Assembly: GCA_914767715.1 (NCBI GenBank)
Contig: OU612070.1
Coordinates: 19,146,025 to 19,210,024, forward strand
Length of the DNA stretch: 64,000 nt
Direction of reading: 5' to 3'
Origin: Membranipora membranacea
Taxonomy: Eukaryota > Bryozoa > Gymnolaemata > Cheilostomatida > Membraniporidae
Position 1 is the first letter of the stretch. Each line of letters starts with the position of its first letter. A program made the translations under genes and the position numbers. Below the pieces are notes generated by a model, which did no database searches, was not told the origin of the DNA, and saw only the letters and a program-made list of their open reading frames with translations. Below, in pieces: positions 1 through 11,249 of this stretch.

Positions 1-404
1 CAAACAGCTAGCTTACACCACGTTTATAGAAAGTGTCCTGTCTTACCACCTATCCATAATCTACGGACACCTAAATCAATCGGTATGAAACAGTATAACC
101 ACACCATCACTGTAGCATGTCGTCTAAGCCAACACCAAATCTCCCGCACAAACATCAGCGACGTAAACAACAAAAATTTCAAAACCAAGTTTTTTTGCAT
201 GACATGCTGTGGACGACACTCTGTCATAGACTTTGATAAATTGCCATCCGTTAGACATCGTGTGCCAAAATACAGAGTAAATGTCATTTTATACATATTC
301 TTAGTCATTTATTTATTGAAAATTTTTATGACTTCATATTTTAACGGAGCACTCAGGAAAACAACTGAATTTATCCTGAAAATTTATACAAAATACATCT
401 GTAC

Positions 405-490
405 TTGGGCACGCACGCAGGCACGCACGCACGCATGCACGCATGCACGCACACACAACCACATACACACATACATACATACATACATTC
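405..490. repeat. Simple repeat, (GCAC/CATA)n
   Basis: This is a low-complexity tract of GCAC/GCATGCAC units grading into CATA units. Open frames across it in several registers are by-products of the repeat and not genes. The flanks (1-404) show nothing I can support as a gene. Confidence 0.9.
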
Positions 491-509
491 AACCAACCAG
501 ATGAGAGTG

Positions 510-700
510 TGTTGTTTGTCAGCATTTGATTCTGTTATCTTTTATTTGTACCGCTTTATTTTTCCTAACAGTCAATGGAGGGAATTCTATAGCAATTTTG
601 GGAGAAATCTCTTACAAACGATTCCTTGTTCGTCACTTACACAAGAAAAGCGCAGAGGTTTGAGCGGTAGGTATGCCAGCAACAATTTACAATAATTGTT
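510..700 (+). repeat. Dispersed repeat fragment, possible retroelement 3' end
   Basis: The stretch shares many short identical blocks with 19740-19890 in the same orientation and 12470-12610 in inverse orientation (for example GTGTTGxTTGTCAGCATTTG, GGGAATTCTATAGCA and TTCCTTGTTCGTC). In the inverse copy the complementary strand reads as a short peptide ending LWNSL, which resembles the end of non-LTR reverse transcriptase ORFs. All copies are short and damaged. The assignment to a retroelement is an inference. Confidence 0.5.
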
Positions 701-714
701 GATCATCTCTCATA

Positions 715-1200
715 TCCCCTTGCAGCTCTCATAAACGAATGGTGTGGCACCTCAATATTCCCCGATTGTCTAAAATCTGCCGTTGTGACATCAGTTTTTA
801 AGAAAGGAGTTAAAAATGACCCATCAAATTATCGGGCGATCTCCTATCCCTCCAAATATTGGAAGCAGATGATGCTGTTCACTAAAGAACACAATTTGTT
901 CGCTGACAAACAATTTGGCTTCAGAAAAAATCTCTCTACTGAGCATGTGCTGCTTTCTATGCTACGAGGATGTATGCCGAGACTGGTTCAGACTGCTCCC
1001 TGTTACATTTGAGCCATATCCCTAGACAACAAAAAAGCCTTTGACACTGTTAACCACAAACTTCTCTTGTACACCCTAGGCAACAAGCAATTCTCACCCT
1101 CCTCAGTGATGCTCTTAGAATCATACCTCACCAGCAGATCCCAAATCATGAAAGTTCGCAACCTTAAATTATTACCAATAAGCTTCGTAAGCTTCTGATC
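715..1200 (+). pseudogene. Non-LTR retrotransposon reverse transcriptase fragment
   Basis: Translating in more than one frame gives pieces of the fingers and palm of a Jockey/CR1-type reverse transcriptase. They include FPDCLKSAVVTSVFKKG, then NYRAIS, then FGFRKNLSTEHVLL, then KKAFDTVNHKLLL. The last matches the first catalytic block of non-LTR RTs, which usually reads (D)FSKAFDxVxHxxLL. A stop before the KAFD block and frame changes show that it is dead. No FADD box, endonuclease or tail is visible nearby, so this is an internal fragment. It lies where left-hand exons of the MFS gene might be expected. Confidence 0.8.
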
Positions 1201-1769
1201 CCAGCTATTAGTTGATTAGAGTAGGTGATTGACTTTCTATTCATACAGGTCAAAATTTTTTAACAACACCCCACTGCCAATAAAAACAAACTAATATATG
1301 GCCATATTATGGTAAAAATATGATTTATTAATCTGTTGCTAGGTAGATGTTATTCCGGTTGAAAAGATACCCCCCCTCCCCCGCATGCATTGTGCTCTCA
1401 TAACAGCATACATTTTTTGTAACGACCCATACCTATTCGCGCAAAAACACATGATATCGCATTTCAACAACGCAACTATCGATACTTCAAACCAAACCTG
1501 TAACATTCATTATTAGTCCACAAAATACAAATTCGAGGTAAAATGTCAACCCTCTAGTAACATCTATTTTACGATTTCACAAAACTAGGTATGAAGGAAA
1601 AAAAATACTCTAAACAGAACACCAACACTGCCTTTGCATTCACAATAATACAGTATGTTCCTTCAACTCCCTCATGCTTTTGACCCGATCTTTAAATTGA
1701 TGAACCGATCAAGTCTGTGTGAGGGAGCGTCGTTGTGGTTCACAAGAACAAATAAAAATAGAAACTCAC
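1200..1769. other. No gene seen
   Basis: AT-rich sequence with a short C-run near 1371. No convincing exon, RNA gene or repeat was found on either strand. Downstream exons of the minus-strand MFS gene ending at 1770 could lie here or left of the window, but I could not recognise them. Confidence 0.5.
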
Positions 1770-3292
1770 CCAAATAGCACAGAGGTGATACCACAGACTG
1801 CAGCGCCTAACACCATCGACTTTTTGACCGTTATTTTTCTTATCTACCAATGGTTAAAGTCCAGGTATGACAATTAATTTGAAGCAAAGATACCGAACCA
1901 ACCTATATCTACTTAAAATGGTATTCTAACCACAAAGCAACATTACCTGTATATGTCATCATAGAGTAGGGAATACAGAGGGGACACTACAATGATTGTT
2001 ATAGTGCCTGCGGCGTTTGATCCTGTGGGGGAAATTCATCATCTATCCACCTGCCAATTTTCAATAACTATATAAGCTACAATGTAAAATTGTGATGCAG
2101 ACATGCCTACCTATGATAGGTCATAATTCATTCTGTATTTATCCTAAAGACTGATTTCCAACTTTTTAGAAATGTCCAACCTTCAAGCTGTACACCATAT
2201 TGTTGTCATCTTTCGCTCGGATACATAGGCTAAGAGTTATGTGGGTTTTTTAAAAATCTATCATTGAAGTGTCCCCTCTGTATGGTATATCCTTATGCTG
2301 TGATGTCATCCTCAAATGTAAACAGAATTAAAGACCCTTTGGGTGTTCATATCGCGGGTTCGTCGCATTAATGGAATGAAAACAGAATGGTTGTGCTCGT
2401 ATATTTATGTTGTATGGTAACACACAGCTTGGAAGTAATGGCTATACTGTAATACCTCACCTATACGGCGTGCATCTTATAAGTGAAGGCCCCTATAGGA
2501 ACGGAGCATATCAGGTCGGCTATCATTTGAAGCTGTTTATGTTTGAATGAGATAGCTGAGTGTTAGAGGCGTGTGATTTGGATCAAAAGTCGGGGCACAG
2601 CTAGTCTATAACTCAACATTGTCCATCAATCAACAGTCCCTTATAGCTGCGGGGTGCCTTATAACTGGAGCATTTTTATCTTTGCCAAAGGGGACGCCTC
2701 TATATTACTGAACAATTTGAACAAGAATATTTATTTCAATTTTTACAAACATCATGCTAATAGCTCAGATGTTCTCTGTTTGCAACTGAAAGGTTTGACC
2801 ATAATTACTTGAGTCTTGAACATACCAACAGCCTATGCTTGTACCCCAGTTGTCTCGATGCGAGTTTATCTGCTCACGATCTAGCCTGGTTGGTTGTTCA
2901 TGAGTTTGCGTGCTTAAGTTGCCTCGTTTGAGGAAAACAGCCTACAAAGTCCTTTCAAGGTTCTATTGATGTGAATTTGTACATAATATTAATACATGAA
3001 TTAATCTGATTTCCATACTCACCATTAAAGGACATATTGGCCCGATGATCAGGCGTCCAAAGTCATAGCTTCCCATAACAATCCCAGTTTGATATTCTAC
3101 TAATCCTCGTTTCTTCGCTTCGTGATTGAAGAAAGTCACAGGCATCATATCCACACAAAGTCCCAAAATATTGGTTGTGAGTATTGCCAATATTATAATG
3201 GTCTCCGTCAGCTTTGATCCTGTTGTTAATCCTTTCCCCTCAATTGTCTGTTTATCCTCATTGTTGAGCAGCTGTTCTTCTTCAGTTGCCAT
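1770..3292 (-). CDS. MFS transporter, N-terminal exons (partial)
   Basis: Two exons on the minus strand encode the start of a 12-helix carrier. Exon 1 (3292-3023, 90 codons) begins at an ATG followed by an acidic, soluble N-terminus. It then gives a hydrophobic helix (TETIIILAILTTNILGL), a loop FFNHEAKKRG and the segment QTGIVMGSYDFGRLIIGPI, and ends at a donor ATG|GTGAGT. Exon 2 (1843-1770) follows acceptor TTGGTAG and reads IRKITVKKSMVLGAAVCGITSVLFG before GTGAGT, in phase. The loop 'F..EA.K.G....Q.G...G' and the next helix match the start of SLC18B1-like and related drug:H+ antiporter-type MFS proteins. The substrate cannot be told. The remaining exons are not seen and would lie left of 1770 or outside the window. 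The gene may therefore be truncated. Confidence 0.65.
2447..2700 (+). mobile_element. Diverged copy of TA-flanked MITE with tRNA-like body
   Basis: The left end (after TA at 2445-2446) reads CTGTAATACCTCACCTATA, followed by TTATAAGTGAAGGC. It matches the left end of the intact element at 36333-36706. The middle keeps a decayed tRNA A-box-like stretch (ATAGCTGAGTGTTAGAGG). The right part keeps the shared motif TTATAACTGGAGCATTTTTA. The right terminal inverted repeat is not recognisable, so the copy is decayed or truncated. It sits in the first intron of the MFS gene. Confidence 0.6.
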
Positions 3293-3299
3293 AGTGTTG

Positions 3300-4440
3300 G
3301 ACAAAGCTCGGCTAGTGAGACTGTAAATATGTAATCAGATCAGATTCATAAGACTCCATTTAATGTGGGTACCTGCACCTTTTTTTGTGATATTACACCA
3401 TAATTTGCTATTCACCCACAGATATCTCCTCTCACTGGCTTATTTTCAAGGTCGGAAGCTGTTATCAGTTGTTTTACTAACATAATTCATGATCAATCTA
3501 GACAGAGGCCTCCTATATAAATAAAAATATCATGGTATGTTTTGTCAATGAATATACTCCTACCTAGATGGTCTTTCATATGTGCCAAAATAAAATCATT
3601 TATTATTATTATTAATATTAATACATTTAATATATGATTGTTGCATTACTATACTTTGAAGTTAGTGGTAATTTGAAGTTGTCTTCTCTTGCTAATATTA
3701 TTAGGTGTGACGGTAGCAGTCTAATGTACAGGATCCAGTGATCTCCAGAGATAAACTTGATACTTTAAAAGTCGTTGGTTAAAATAGAAGTAAAAGTCTT
3801 GTGTAGGATGCTGTCAATCCGCTGTCAATTGAAATAGAAGTTTATTGCAAGAAGCAAAAAATATAAAAATTTGAATAAAAATTAGAAAATGAACTTTATT
3901 TAACAAGGACAGAGAAGAGCAATAGCAGTTTTTTTTACATTTTTTATCAATTACTATAATTCCAAACACAAGTTTTAGACGTTTTTGAATGCTGTAAACA
4001 TTCAAGTACTATCACTGACGCTTTCCACTTCAAAGGATATTTATGAATGCACAAATAAACTCAACTCAAACTCGATCAATGCAAGGAGCAAATATACCAT
4101 GCGGATATTGAGAATAGTATATTTCTGCCACTAAACACAAGTAAAGAATATGAATGAATGATCAGGATGACTGCAGCCTTTACTGCAAATGATATGAATG
4201 TCCCATAACATATGGAGTATAATTTCTGCCACGACAATGGTAATGTCATCAGATGATAAATGCTGGTGATAAAACTGGTGTCTGCAACAGGATGTCTTTA
4301 GACATATAATTGTTAAATTTCTTGTGAAGACTTCTTTGATCATGTATATTAGGAATCCCAAAAAAAGTTTGGCGTGGCAACAATATAAACAGTACCTTAA
4401 AGATTAGTAGGGGTTAGTGGCATTTCTATTTCTCATCCTG
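3300..4440. other. AT-rich spacer, no gene seen
   Basis: This is the region upstream of the MFS gene start. It should contain its promoter and 5' UTR, but I cannot point to specific elements. Short open frames here have no recognisable protein features. Confidence 0.4.
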
Positions 4441-4459
4441 GACTCACTACAATATCAAG

Positions 4460-4915
4460 CTCACCAGAGTTGGCGGCATCCCCTGATGGTGTTGTGACAT
4501 GTGACCCAGGCAGCTCGGTATTCCCCATGAGTTTATAGTAGAATATAAGAACCCTTAAAGTCTAATTGACAGTAAAATGACAGTGCAAAATGCCATCACT
4601 TCACAGCAAGGATTATGCCTCACGGTAACTGAAGATGGCCAGTACAAACTGAAGGAGAACCACAACTTTTACTACCAAGTTCAGGGAGCCATGATGGCTA
4701 CAATACAACATGGTGTCATTTTGTTGTTAGAGGCTAAGATGCTTCTATGGTTGTTGTCACCGTTTTATTGGATGCTGTTTTCTGGCAGTCTGTGCTGCCT
4801 AAGCTCAAATTTTTTTTCTTCAACGCTGTTCTGCCTGAATTGGCACACCCTCTCTATCGTTTCAATAAACTGTTTTGCTCGGAGTTCGTTGGCTATGACC
4901 TTATGGTTTTAGACA
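4460..4915 (+). pseudogene. YqaJ-type exonuclease domain fragment
   Basis: Frame-shifted pieces line up with the YqaJ/alkaline-exonuclease nuclease fold often found in mobile elements of marine invertebrates. At 4460-4550 the reading is AASPDGVV, followed after frame change by VEYKNPLK; these correspond to the family's (G)ASPDG and VE(I/Y)KxP active-site blocks. Next comes LCLTVTEDGQYKLKENHNFY YQVQGAMMAT, which matches the conserved 'L..NH.YYYQVQGQM' stretch. After another frame change comes DAVFWQSVLPKLKFFFFNAV and LPELAHPLY, matching the C-terminal 'FW..MLPKL..FF...LLPEL' region. Stops and shifts show that it is inactive. Known family members cut DNA as lambda-exonuclease-like enzymes. Whether this was a host gene or transposon cargo is unclear. 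Confidence 0.75.
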
Positions 4916-5799
4916 GAAAAACATGACAGTTTAGACTACTCTTTATGACAGTTTTATATAGAGAATAATATTAGTGATACATGCACCTGAATTTTTTTTA
5001 CCAACTTCCAATCAGGAATATTTTAAGTTTTATAATTTTGTTACACTGTTTGCCACATAGTTTCTATATAAATAGTCACTGCATTGGCTTGATGTTAATC
5101 ACCGAATCCTGTGTTAGACATTTAGACATCTAGACATTTGTTTAGACATGCGCTGTAATAATAATACTGTTCAGTGTTTACATTGGGACTATTTTTTTGT
5201 TTAGCTGATGCTGCCATTGCGCAATTATACCAATTAACGGTGGTGAGGCGTCTGAGCCAGATACTCCTAGTATTTGACCCATCATATAAGATTGCATTAA
5301 AAAGGGATAAATAAAAATTTTAAATTGCCATAGTAGCCACCAAATCGCTGCTAATACTAATCTGAGGGTTGTAATATTCATACAAAAAGAATTGCCTACA
5401 TCTTGGTTTGAAAAAATCGATTAAATCGAACAACTGATTCCAGGTGAGGCATGACCTTAAATGCACATTATTTGAAAACTACAACTGTTGAACTACCCTA
5501 AGTTATAATAATATCCAATTCAACTCACTTTATATATATGTTTGTAGAACTTTAATTCTGCCAACAGGACTTCTTCTAGATAGAACTATATGCACTCGTC
5601 AATCTCTATATACACCTCAATCTCTGTATCTATTCGTCTGTCTCTGTATACTCATCAGTATAGCTGTAGAGCCGCTCGTTTGGTACTTCTGTCTTTGTTG
5701 ATGGTTCGTAAGAAAAGCCACGAGCACAGTACATGTATGCTGATTATAGTAAAAGATCTTCACAGAATTGATGTAAAATCCTGGGCAGAGGTAAAAAAA
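4916..5799. other. AT-rich spacer, no gene seen
   Basis: No coding or RNA features could be supported on either strand. Confidence 0.4.
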
Positions 5800-5912
5800 G
5801 ATCTCGAAAAGACGTCAAGGCCTTGCATGGCTTCAAAATAAGATCTCGAAAAGAGGTCAATGCCTTGTATGGCTTCAAAAGAGGATCTCGAAAAGAGGTC
5901 AAAACCTTGATG
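5800..5912 (+). repeat. Short tandem repeat, ~42-bp unit, ~2.7 copies
   Basis: GATCTCGAAAAGA recurs at 5800, 5842 and 5884 with the same spacing. Each is followed by a related GxCAAxGCCTTGxATGGCTTC stretch. The last copy is partial. No function is visible. Confidence 0.85.
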
Positions 5913-7490
5913 GTGAAATTGGTTAAACCATCAAAAAATCATTGTAGGGTATGGTTAATACCTTATCCTGATTATGAAATGGTATAATTCTCATTGTGGA
6001 GAATTGTTAATACCTAATCAAAATGTAGATTGATAAATTACCATCTCTTATTGGTTAATTGTGTAATCTCAAAACAGAGATTGTAAATATTGCTATTGTT
6101 TGCAAAAAGGTTATTGATACCTAATTACTGTTTTCATACCTGTACAATCTCAAAAATAAATTTTGTTTACCTCTGTTATTTTGGTCGAGGTGTAATCTAG
6201 CATGGATTGATAACGCCTCATTGTGAAACCAAATGTTTTCACAAGAAAGCTATTTTATAGCAAAACGGAATGTAATGACTTTGAGTCAGTCATTGGTGTG
6301 CTTTGGTGATACTTAATCCAATAAACCTCACAAACAGGATTGATTGATAAATTAAAAAAAGTACAATGTACATGGCGAAAGATTTAGCTGTTGCTATAAT
6401 AAAACAAGCTAAGGTATTTGACCTAAATATTAAGTGTGGATGGGTCAATAAATGGCTGTCCTAGTTGGACTGTTCTGAATATCAATAACTATCTAGTATT
6501 TACTTTTGTTGATACAATATGTTTACAGGTAAACTGAAAGTAAGATTATGATGTGTAACACTGTCATTTAAACGGAAATGGTGTTTGCCGGTAAAAGAAA
6601 TAGTGTATGCAGGTGTTTAGTTCATGAATTCAATACTGATAAGTAGCACGATTGGAAATTTTACAACCCGAAAATTACATATTTACCGATAATTCAGGTA
6701 TAATGTAAGGCCTGCTTTTTTCACTCGCCTCTCAACAATACATGTCTTTAATAATTTGTCTGTAAAGTGTGCAGGCAACTTTGGAATTTTATGTCATCTC
6801 AAATTATTTCATGGTTTGGCTAGACCAAGACTTAAATTTAAAAAAAATTGTGAGGAAGGCAAAATTCCTTGATTGTGCAAACAGTGAGAATTGTGCTGAG
6901 CAACACCAGGTGGGTTTTGTACTGTAAGGGTCTGGGACAAAGTTTCAGCCCCTACAGCGTTTTTAGGTATATGGAGAGCAAATATACTCCAAATGAGCAG
7001 AGTATGCATGGACTATTCAATGGATGGATAGAGGATATCCTATGGGGTTACCTCGGCTAGAAATGAAGCTTTCCTTACGCAGAGCTTTCACTAAAGTGAT
7101 CCTAATGCAGGGTTGTGATAACCGACTTGGTTCAGATTTGCGACACTGCAGGATGGGATGATGTGAACAAAAGCTGCCCCCTCAAAAGAGATGACTATAA
7201 TCTGAGTTCAAAGTTTGAATGGCTTTCATGGCTGGCAAAGCCAATACAAATATGACTGAATACACTCAAGGGACACAGGGACCCATTGACTGATTGCACT
7301 GCCCCCATTTACTTATCTAGATTTTGTTTAAAAAAGCGCAGACCATAGTGAAATCACATAATAGTATTGTGTTGTTTGTCTAAGGTGCGGATAGAGAAGC
7401 TTTTCTGATAACCAAAACTCAAAGTTATTTGAGAATGATACTGTAAGATATTTAGTGTATTGGTATTGGTTGCTCTGTGCCATTTTAGTT
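5913..7490. other. Intergenic, no gene seen
   Basis: AT-rich DNA with runs of TTGATAA/TACCTAAT-like motifs near 5930-6360 that look like a decayed repeat. I found no splice-compatible coding exons. Confidence 0.4.
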
Positions 7491-7502
7491 ATTTCTCTGT
7501 AC

Positions 7503-7769
7503 CAGACCCGTAATTCTAGGGGAGGCAGGGATGCTCTGCCTCCCCTAGAAAGCTCAATAGAGTGGCCGAAATATGCTATAATTGAATATTCCATGTCAGA
7601 ATCAGCTCGTTTGGGACTTCCATTTGCTGTTTATATCATTAAAGCGCTTTTGAGGCTTGAGGTTATCCCCAGACTCCACAGGAGGGGCTTACAATATCCA
7701 ACCTGTGACCACTTCACACCCTCAAAGTTTTTGCGCCTCCCCTAAGATTTTTCCTAAGCTATGGCCCTG
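7503..7769 (+). mobile_element. TIR element, GGGGAGGC family, copy 1
   Basis: The element starts CAGACCCGTAATTCTAGGGG and ends with the complement of CAGGGCCATAG, after an inner CGCCTCCCCTAAG. The ends therefore form an imperfect terminal inverted repeat. The first 45 bases also fold on themselves: CTAGGGGAGGCAG pairs with CTGCCTCCCCTAG. The five bases TGTAC occur immediately outside both ends (7498-7502 and 7770-7774), which fits a target-site duplication. Related copies lie at 12853-13082, 13913-14050 and, inverted, about 32262-32470. No transposase is present, so it is non-autonomous. Superfamily is uncertain (hAT-like ends). Confidence 0.7.
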
Positions 7770-7781
7770 TGTACCACATAG

Positions 7782-8171
7782 CAGTGGCGTATATTAGCAA
7801 TCACGGCCCATGGATTTCCGTGAATGGCTGAATAGCTCAGTGTGTAGAGCATCTGCCTAATAATCACTCTTAATAAGATTGTTGTGAGTTCGAATCCCAT
7901 CAAGGTCTGTTTTTTTTCAAATGGGTGCTTTATAACTGGAGCATTTTTACCGTAATCTTCTACTGCTATTGAGTTGTTTTCTGAAGGTACCCAACAGCTC
8001 AGTGAGCTATTGAAATACCTCTCTGCTTGCACTATTTTGCTACCGATATGCTTAAGCGCCCCTCCCACACCCTCCCCGCCACGCCTACGGCGTGTGGATC
8101 GGACTGTGCCCGATTATTATGCTCATCTCTAAAAAGTCAGTGAGTGAAATTTTTTAGAATATACGCTTCTG
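7782..8171 (+). mobile_element. hAT-like MITE with internal tRNA-like sequence, copy A
   Basis: This 390-bp element has ends CAGTGGCGTATATTAG and (complement) CAGAAGCGTATATTCTA. It is flanked by a perfect 8-bp direct repeat, CCACATAG (7774-7781 and 8172-8179). CAG-type termini with an 8-bp duplication are the signature of hAT transposons. A second copy lies at 17774-18171 in the opposite orientation with its own 8-bp duplication. The interior carries a tRNA-like body (separate entry), a T-run and the segment TTATAACTGGAGCATTTTTA, which also occurs in the TA-flanked MITE family. There is no transposase ORF; an apparent 104-codon frame on the minus strand is shared between copies only because the DNA is. 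Confidence 0.85.
7823..7917 (+). ncRNA. tRNA-derived sequence inside hAT-like MITE
   Basis: The stretch has a good pol III A box (TAGCTCAGTGTGTAGAGC, 7833-7850) and B box (GTTCGAATC, 7888-7896) at tRNA-like spacing. It ends in an eight-T run at 7910-7917 that could act as a pol III terminator. The anticodon arm is disrupted and longer than in a functional tRNA, so it is best read as a tRNA-derived SINE-like head and not a tRNA gene. Whether it is transcribed is unknown. Confidence 0.6.
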
Positions 8172-8297
8172 CCACATAGGACAGTACTGTTAATAGTGAA
8201 GTGCTGCAAATTATATGTACGGTATGTCTTTATACGTACTTTTCCGAGATTTATATGTACAATACCATATATGACATTATAAAAAAAGATGGAACAT

Positions 8298-8303
8298 TTT
8301 ATT
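8298..8303 (-). terminator. Poly(A) signal of SLC16-like gene
   Basis: AATAAA reads on the minus strand about 130 bases past the stop of the SLC16-like gene. It is the nearest canonical signal in the right direction. Confidence 0.5.
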
Positions 8304-8431
8304 GAAGACGGTTGTCAGGAGGATCAATTATGATATATGTGAAACGCAAGTTAATACAGAAAAACACAATATTAGGTAAGGTATGAGATTAAAAAAAAAG
8401 TATAAACTATAGAAGTACATACTTAATTCAT

Positions 8432-11245
8432 TTAGCAAGACAAGATTAAGGACAGATCTACCGTTGTTGTAGCAAGCGCCTTGACAGACAGAGTTAAGCC
8501 ACTAGTTTTAGTATCAGCATGCTCGTTATTTTCCTTTTCCCCTCCTTTGTACGGTCGCCATAGCTTAGGTCGAATCACGGCCGCTAGGCATAACAAAATA
8601 CCACCTAGTGGACTGCAGGCACTCACAAGGTAAAAGCCACTGCCATTCCCAAAACCTGACTCGATAAATCCTACACTAAGAGGTATAATGAAGGCTGCTG
8701 CACCACCCACTGCTTCCATCAGTCCATAAACAAAAGTGATGTCCTTAGCTGGGAACAAATGAGCTGCAAGATTACCTTTGAAGCCGAACGATGTTCCGAA
8801 TCCAGCACCAAGAGCTCCTGAGCAAATAAAGATCCCTACGGGTGTGTGTAAAAAGGGAATCAAAATCACGGCTATTCCGTAAAGAAAATTGATTAGGATA
8901 TTAGCTATAAAATAGTTCATACGAAATTTTAAACCATATAAGGTAAAGATCACCATGAAAGAGAGAAAACTCACACCATGTATAGTGTAGGCAACAACAG
9001 CAATGTTTGTATCAAAATTCTCCTTTATGTACCCAAATAATGTAATACTCATTGCTGCTCTGGCGCCCACGACAAAAAAGGTATTCAACAAAAAGAAGGG
9101 TGTCACAAAATGTTTGAATGCTTTAGCATAGGTTGACAATATTTTGCAAATAGAAATATGCTTTTCTTTTGGCAGTTGTGGCTTGAAGACAAGTGGAGCA
9201 ACAAGAGATGGAATAAGAATAGGGAGTCGGCTGAGCATTCCGATCTTGTATCCTAATGTGTCAAAGGCAGCGGATGTGATGAGTGGATGTGCAGTGAACC
9301 CGATCCCAACACCAAGTCCTATCCCTGTGTATGCAGCAGCTTTTCTTTTATTGAAGTAATGCGGGACAACTCCAACACTTGATGTAAATGTTAGACTTGC
9401 TCCAATAGCTGAAATTAAATTAACAGTAACATCTTTACAATTTCAATAACAATGAACCCAGTCCTATCTCTTATTGCCATCAATAATTATACTAATTGAA
9501 ATATGAATTTGTAAAACCTGTCTGATTGCTATATTGAATATTAGTCAAATTCTAATAGCCATCATATATTACTTTGGAGTTGCCCCACCACACATAAGTG
9601 GAGGCAACTCCCTCCCATTTTTTACATGTAGTTGGAATACAAAGGTATAAATAATATGACTCAGCCAGAAACCAGTCAGTCATATAACGGCAACCAGATA
9701 GGGCAGACTACTATCATATTTCGTACTGAGGAATCATATTATACCGTTGTACCAACTGCATATATATATACATCATTGAATATTATGGATCAAAACAAAT
9801 CAACCAAAAACTTGTAGGACGCTACAACAAAAACAGAAATTAAAAACCGACAGAAAAAGCAAAAGAAGAAAAGGAAGAAGGCAAGAATGGGAAAGGGACT
9901 CTACTTATAACTGCTTACTGTACAACATGTATACTCATGAGGACAGCTAGATTACTCATATGAGGATTATATTACTTGTAGAGTCACCCAGAAGGCTGGC
10001 GGCTAGTAGAGAGGACAATCCACTGATAGCTCTGTACTGAGAAAATCTTGCTCGAGCAAGTCAGACATTTGTAACAGTGATTTGAGGTGAGCCTGTTCTA
10101 TCGATTGTATTGAGTTTAGTTGTATCGGTTATTCTAAAACCCCTAAGTTTCAGATATAATATGATAACAACTCTAATTGAACGTAAGGGTGTTATCAGTA
10201 TTTCTTACCTGTCAGAATGCTATGGGCCAAAACTAACTGCCATATCTGTGTAACAAATGCTGCCGATATCATCCCTATCAGAGTAAGAATAGCTCCTGCA
10301 GCTGCTATCACTCGACATCCTACTGCCCTCATTACTAGTGTCTCTATGGGCACTGTTGTAGAGAAGAAAACATAATAAGATAATATGAGCTGACTTTAGG
10401 TGGAATTTTGACATCATCTTGTCAATTTAACTTCCGCTGGCTGTAGTACGATGATATGATATGATATTGTTTGCTAAAATAAGAATTTTATAATGATGAT
10501 ACCTAAGGAATACTTATCTCGAAACAGATCTTGATCAACTGTTGGAGAATGCAATCACAATGGAAGAATGCATAATCACTGTATTTCCATGGATTGAACA
10601 GTGCAAATATTGGGGCTCGTTGAGCTATGCAAAACACAGTGAGCTGGCGTGGCCGAGCAGTTATCATCAAAATCTGCAGATCGAAAAGGCCAAGCCAAGG
10701 CCCTACTCCATCCATGGAATGGATACATATTTCCAGAGGAAGTCAAGGGGGGACAACTCAGGTCGAGCTAAAACTTTTCACGGAAACACAGTGATCAAGA
10801 GAATATGTTTTGTCCTCAAGTGGAATTTCGACAAGACCTTGTTAATTTTACGATCAGTTATATAACTGTTTCCAAACATAAGAAGCGTATAATAAAGAAT
10901 TCAAAAAAAGAAGCTATCATTCAAAGAAGATCCAAATGATTTGTAGCATTGTTATGTAGAGCACTCACCAGAAAACAAGAATGCACCGAGTGCAACTGAA
11001 GAAATCACATTGGTTGTCGATCGTTCTTCGTCAAATACATCTGGAAAATAGCCGCTCATGACTCCTAAGTTTCCAGCTATAAAGCCATAGCTGCTGAAGT
11101 TACAAAGAATAATCATGACGAGAACAACCCAGGACAAAAGCCCATCATGCTCAAAAGTTCCCATGACTGCGTCAGAGCTCACAGTTTGCACTAGTGTCTT
11201 TGTTGAACGTTCGCGCTTAAGTGAGGCAATGAAATGTTGATACAT
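8432..11245 (-). CDS. SLC16-like (monocarboxylate transporter family) carrier
   Basis: Three exons on the minus strand join in phase: 11245-10969, 10352-10209 and 9408-8432, 1,398 nt, 465 residues. Donors are TCTG|GTGAGT and ACAG|GTAAGA; acceptors are CTACAACAG and AATTTCAG. The start ATG at 11245 precedes a basic cytosolic leader, then GLLSWVVLVMIILCNFSSYG. This matches the SLC16 motif in helix 1 (family form DGGWGWVV). After helix 2 comes PIETLVMRAVGCRVIAAAG. Helix 5 has YFNKRKAAAYTGIGLGVGIG, equivalent to the family motif YFxKRRALATGIAxAGSxxG. Twelve hydrophobic segments are plausible and the length is typical. Family members carry monocarboxylates, aromatic amino acids or thyroid hormones; the substrate here cannot be assigned. 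It would sit in the plasma membrane. Confidence 0.85.
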
Positions 11246-11249
11246 TAAT

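Noticed and set aside
24-525. Overlapping open frames of 60-140 codons on both strands, some rich in His/Thr or Cys/Val
   Set aside because: They run across the GCAC/CATA simple repeat, occur in several registers and have no domain or splice support.
7754-8068. A 104-codon minus-strand frame that is similar to a 117-codon plus-strand frame at 17819-18172
   Set aside because: Similarity is explained by the two hAT-like MITE copies; the frames contain tRNA-derived DNA and TIR sequence and are not a protein family.
10637-10720. A tRNA-Ser/Leu-like A box (GGCGTGGCCGAGCAGTTAT)
   Set aside because: No B box or acceptor stem follows at the right spacing, so a tRNA gene or SINE cannot be supported.
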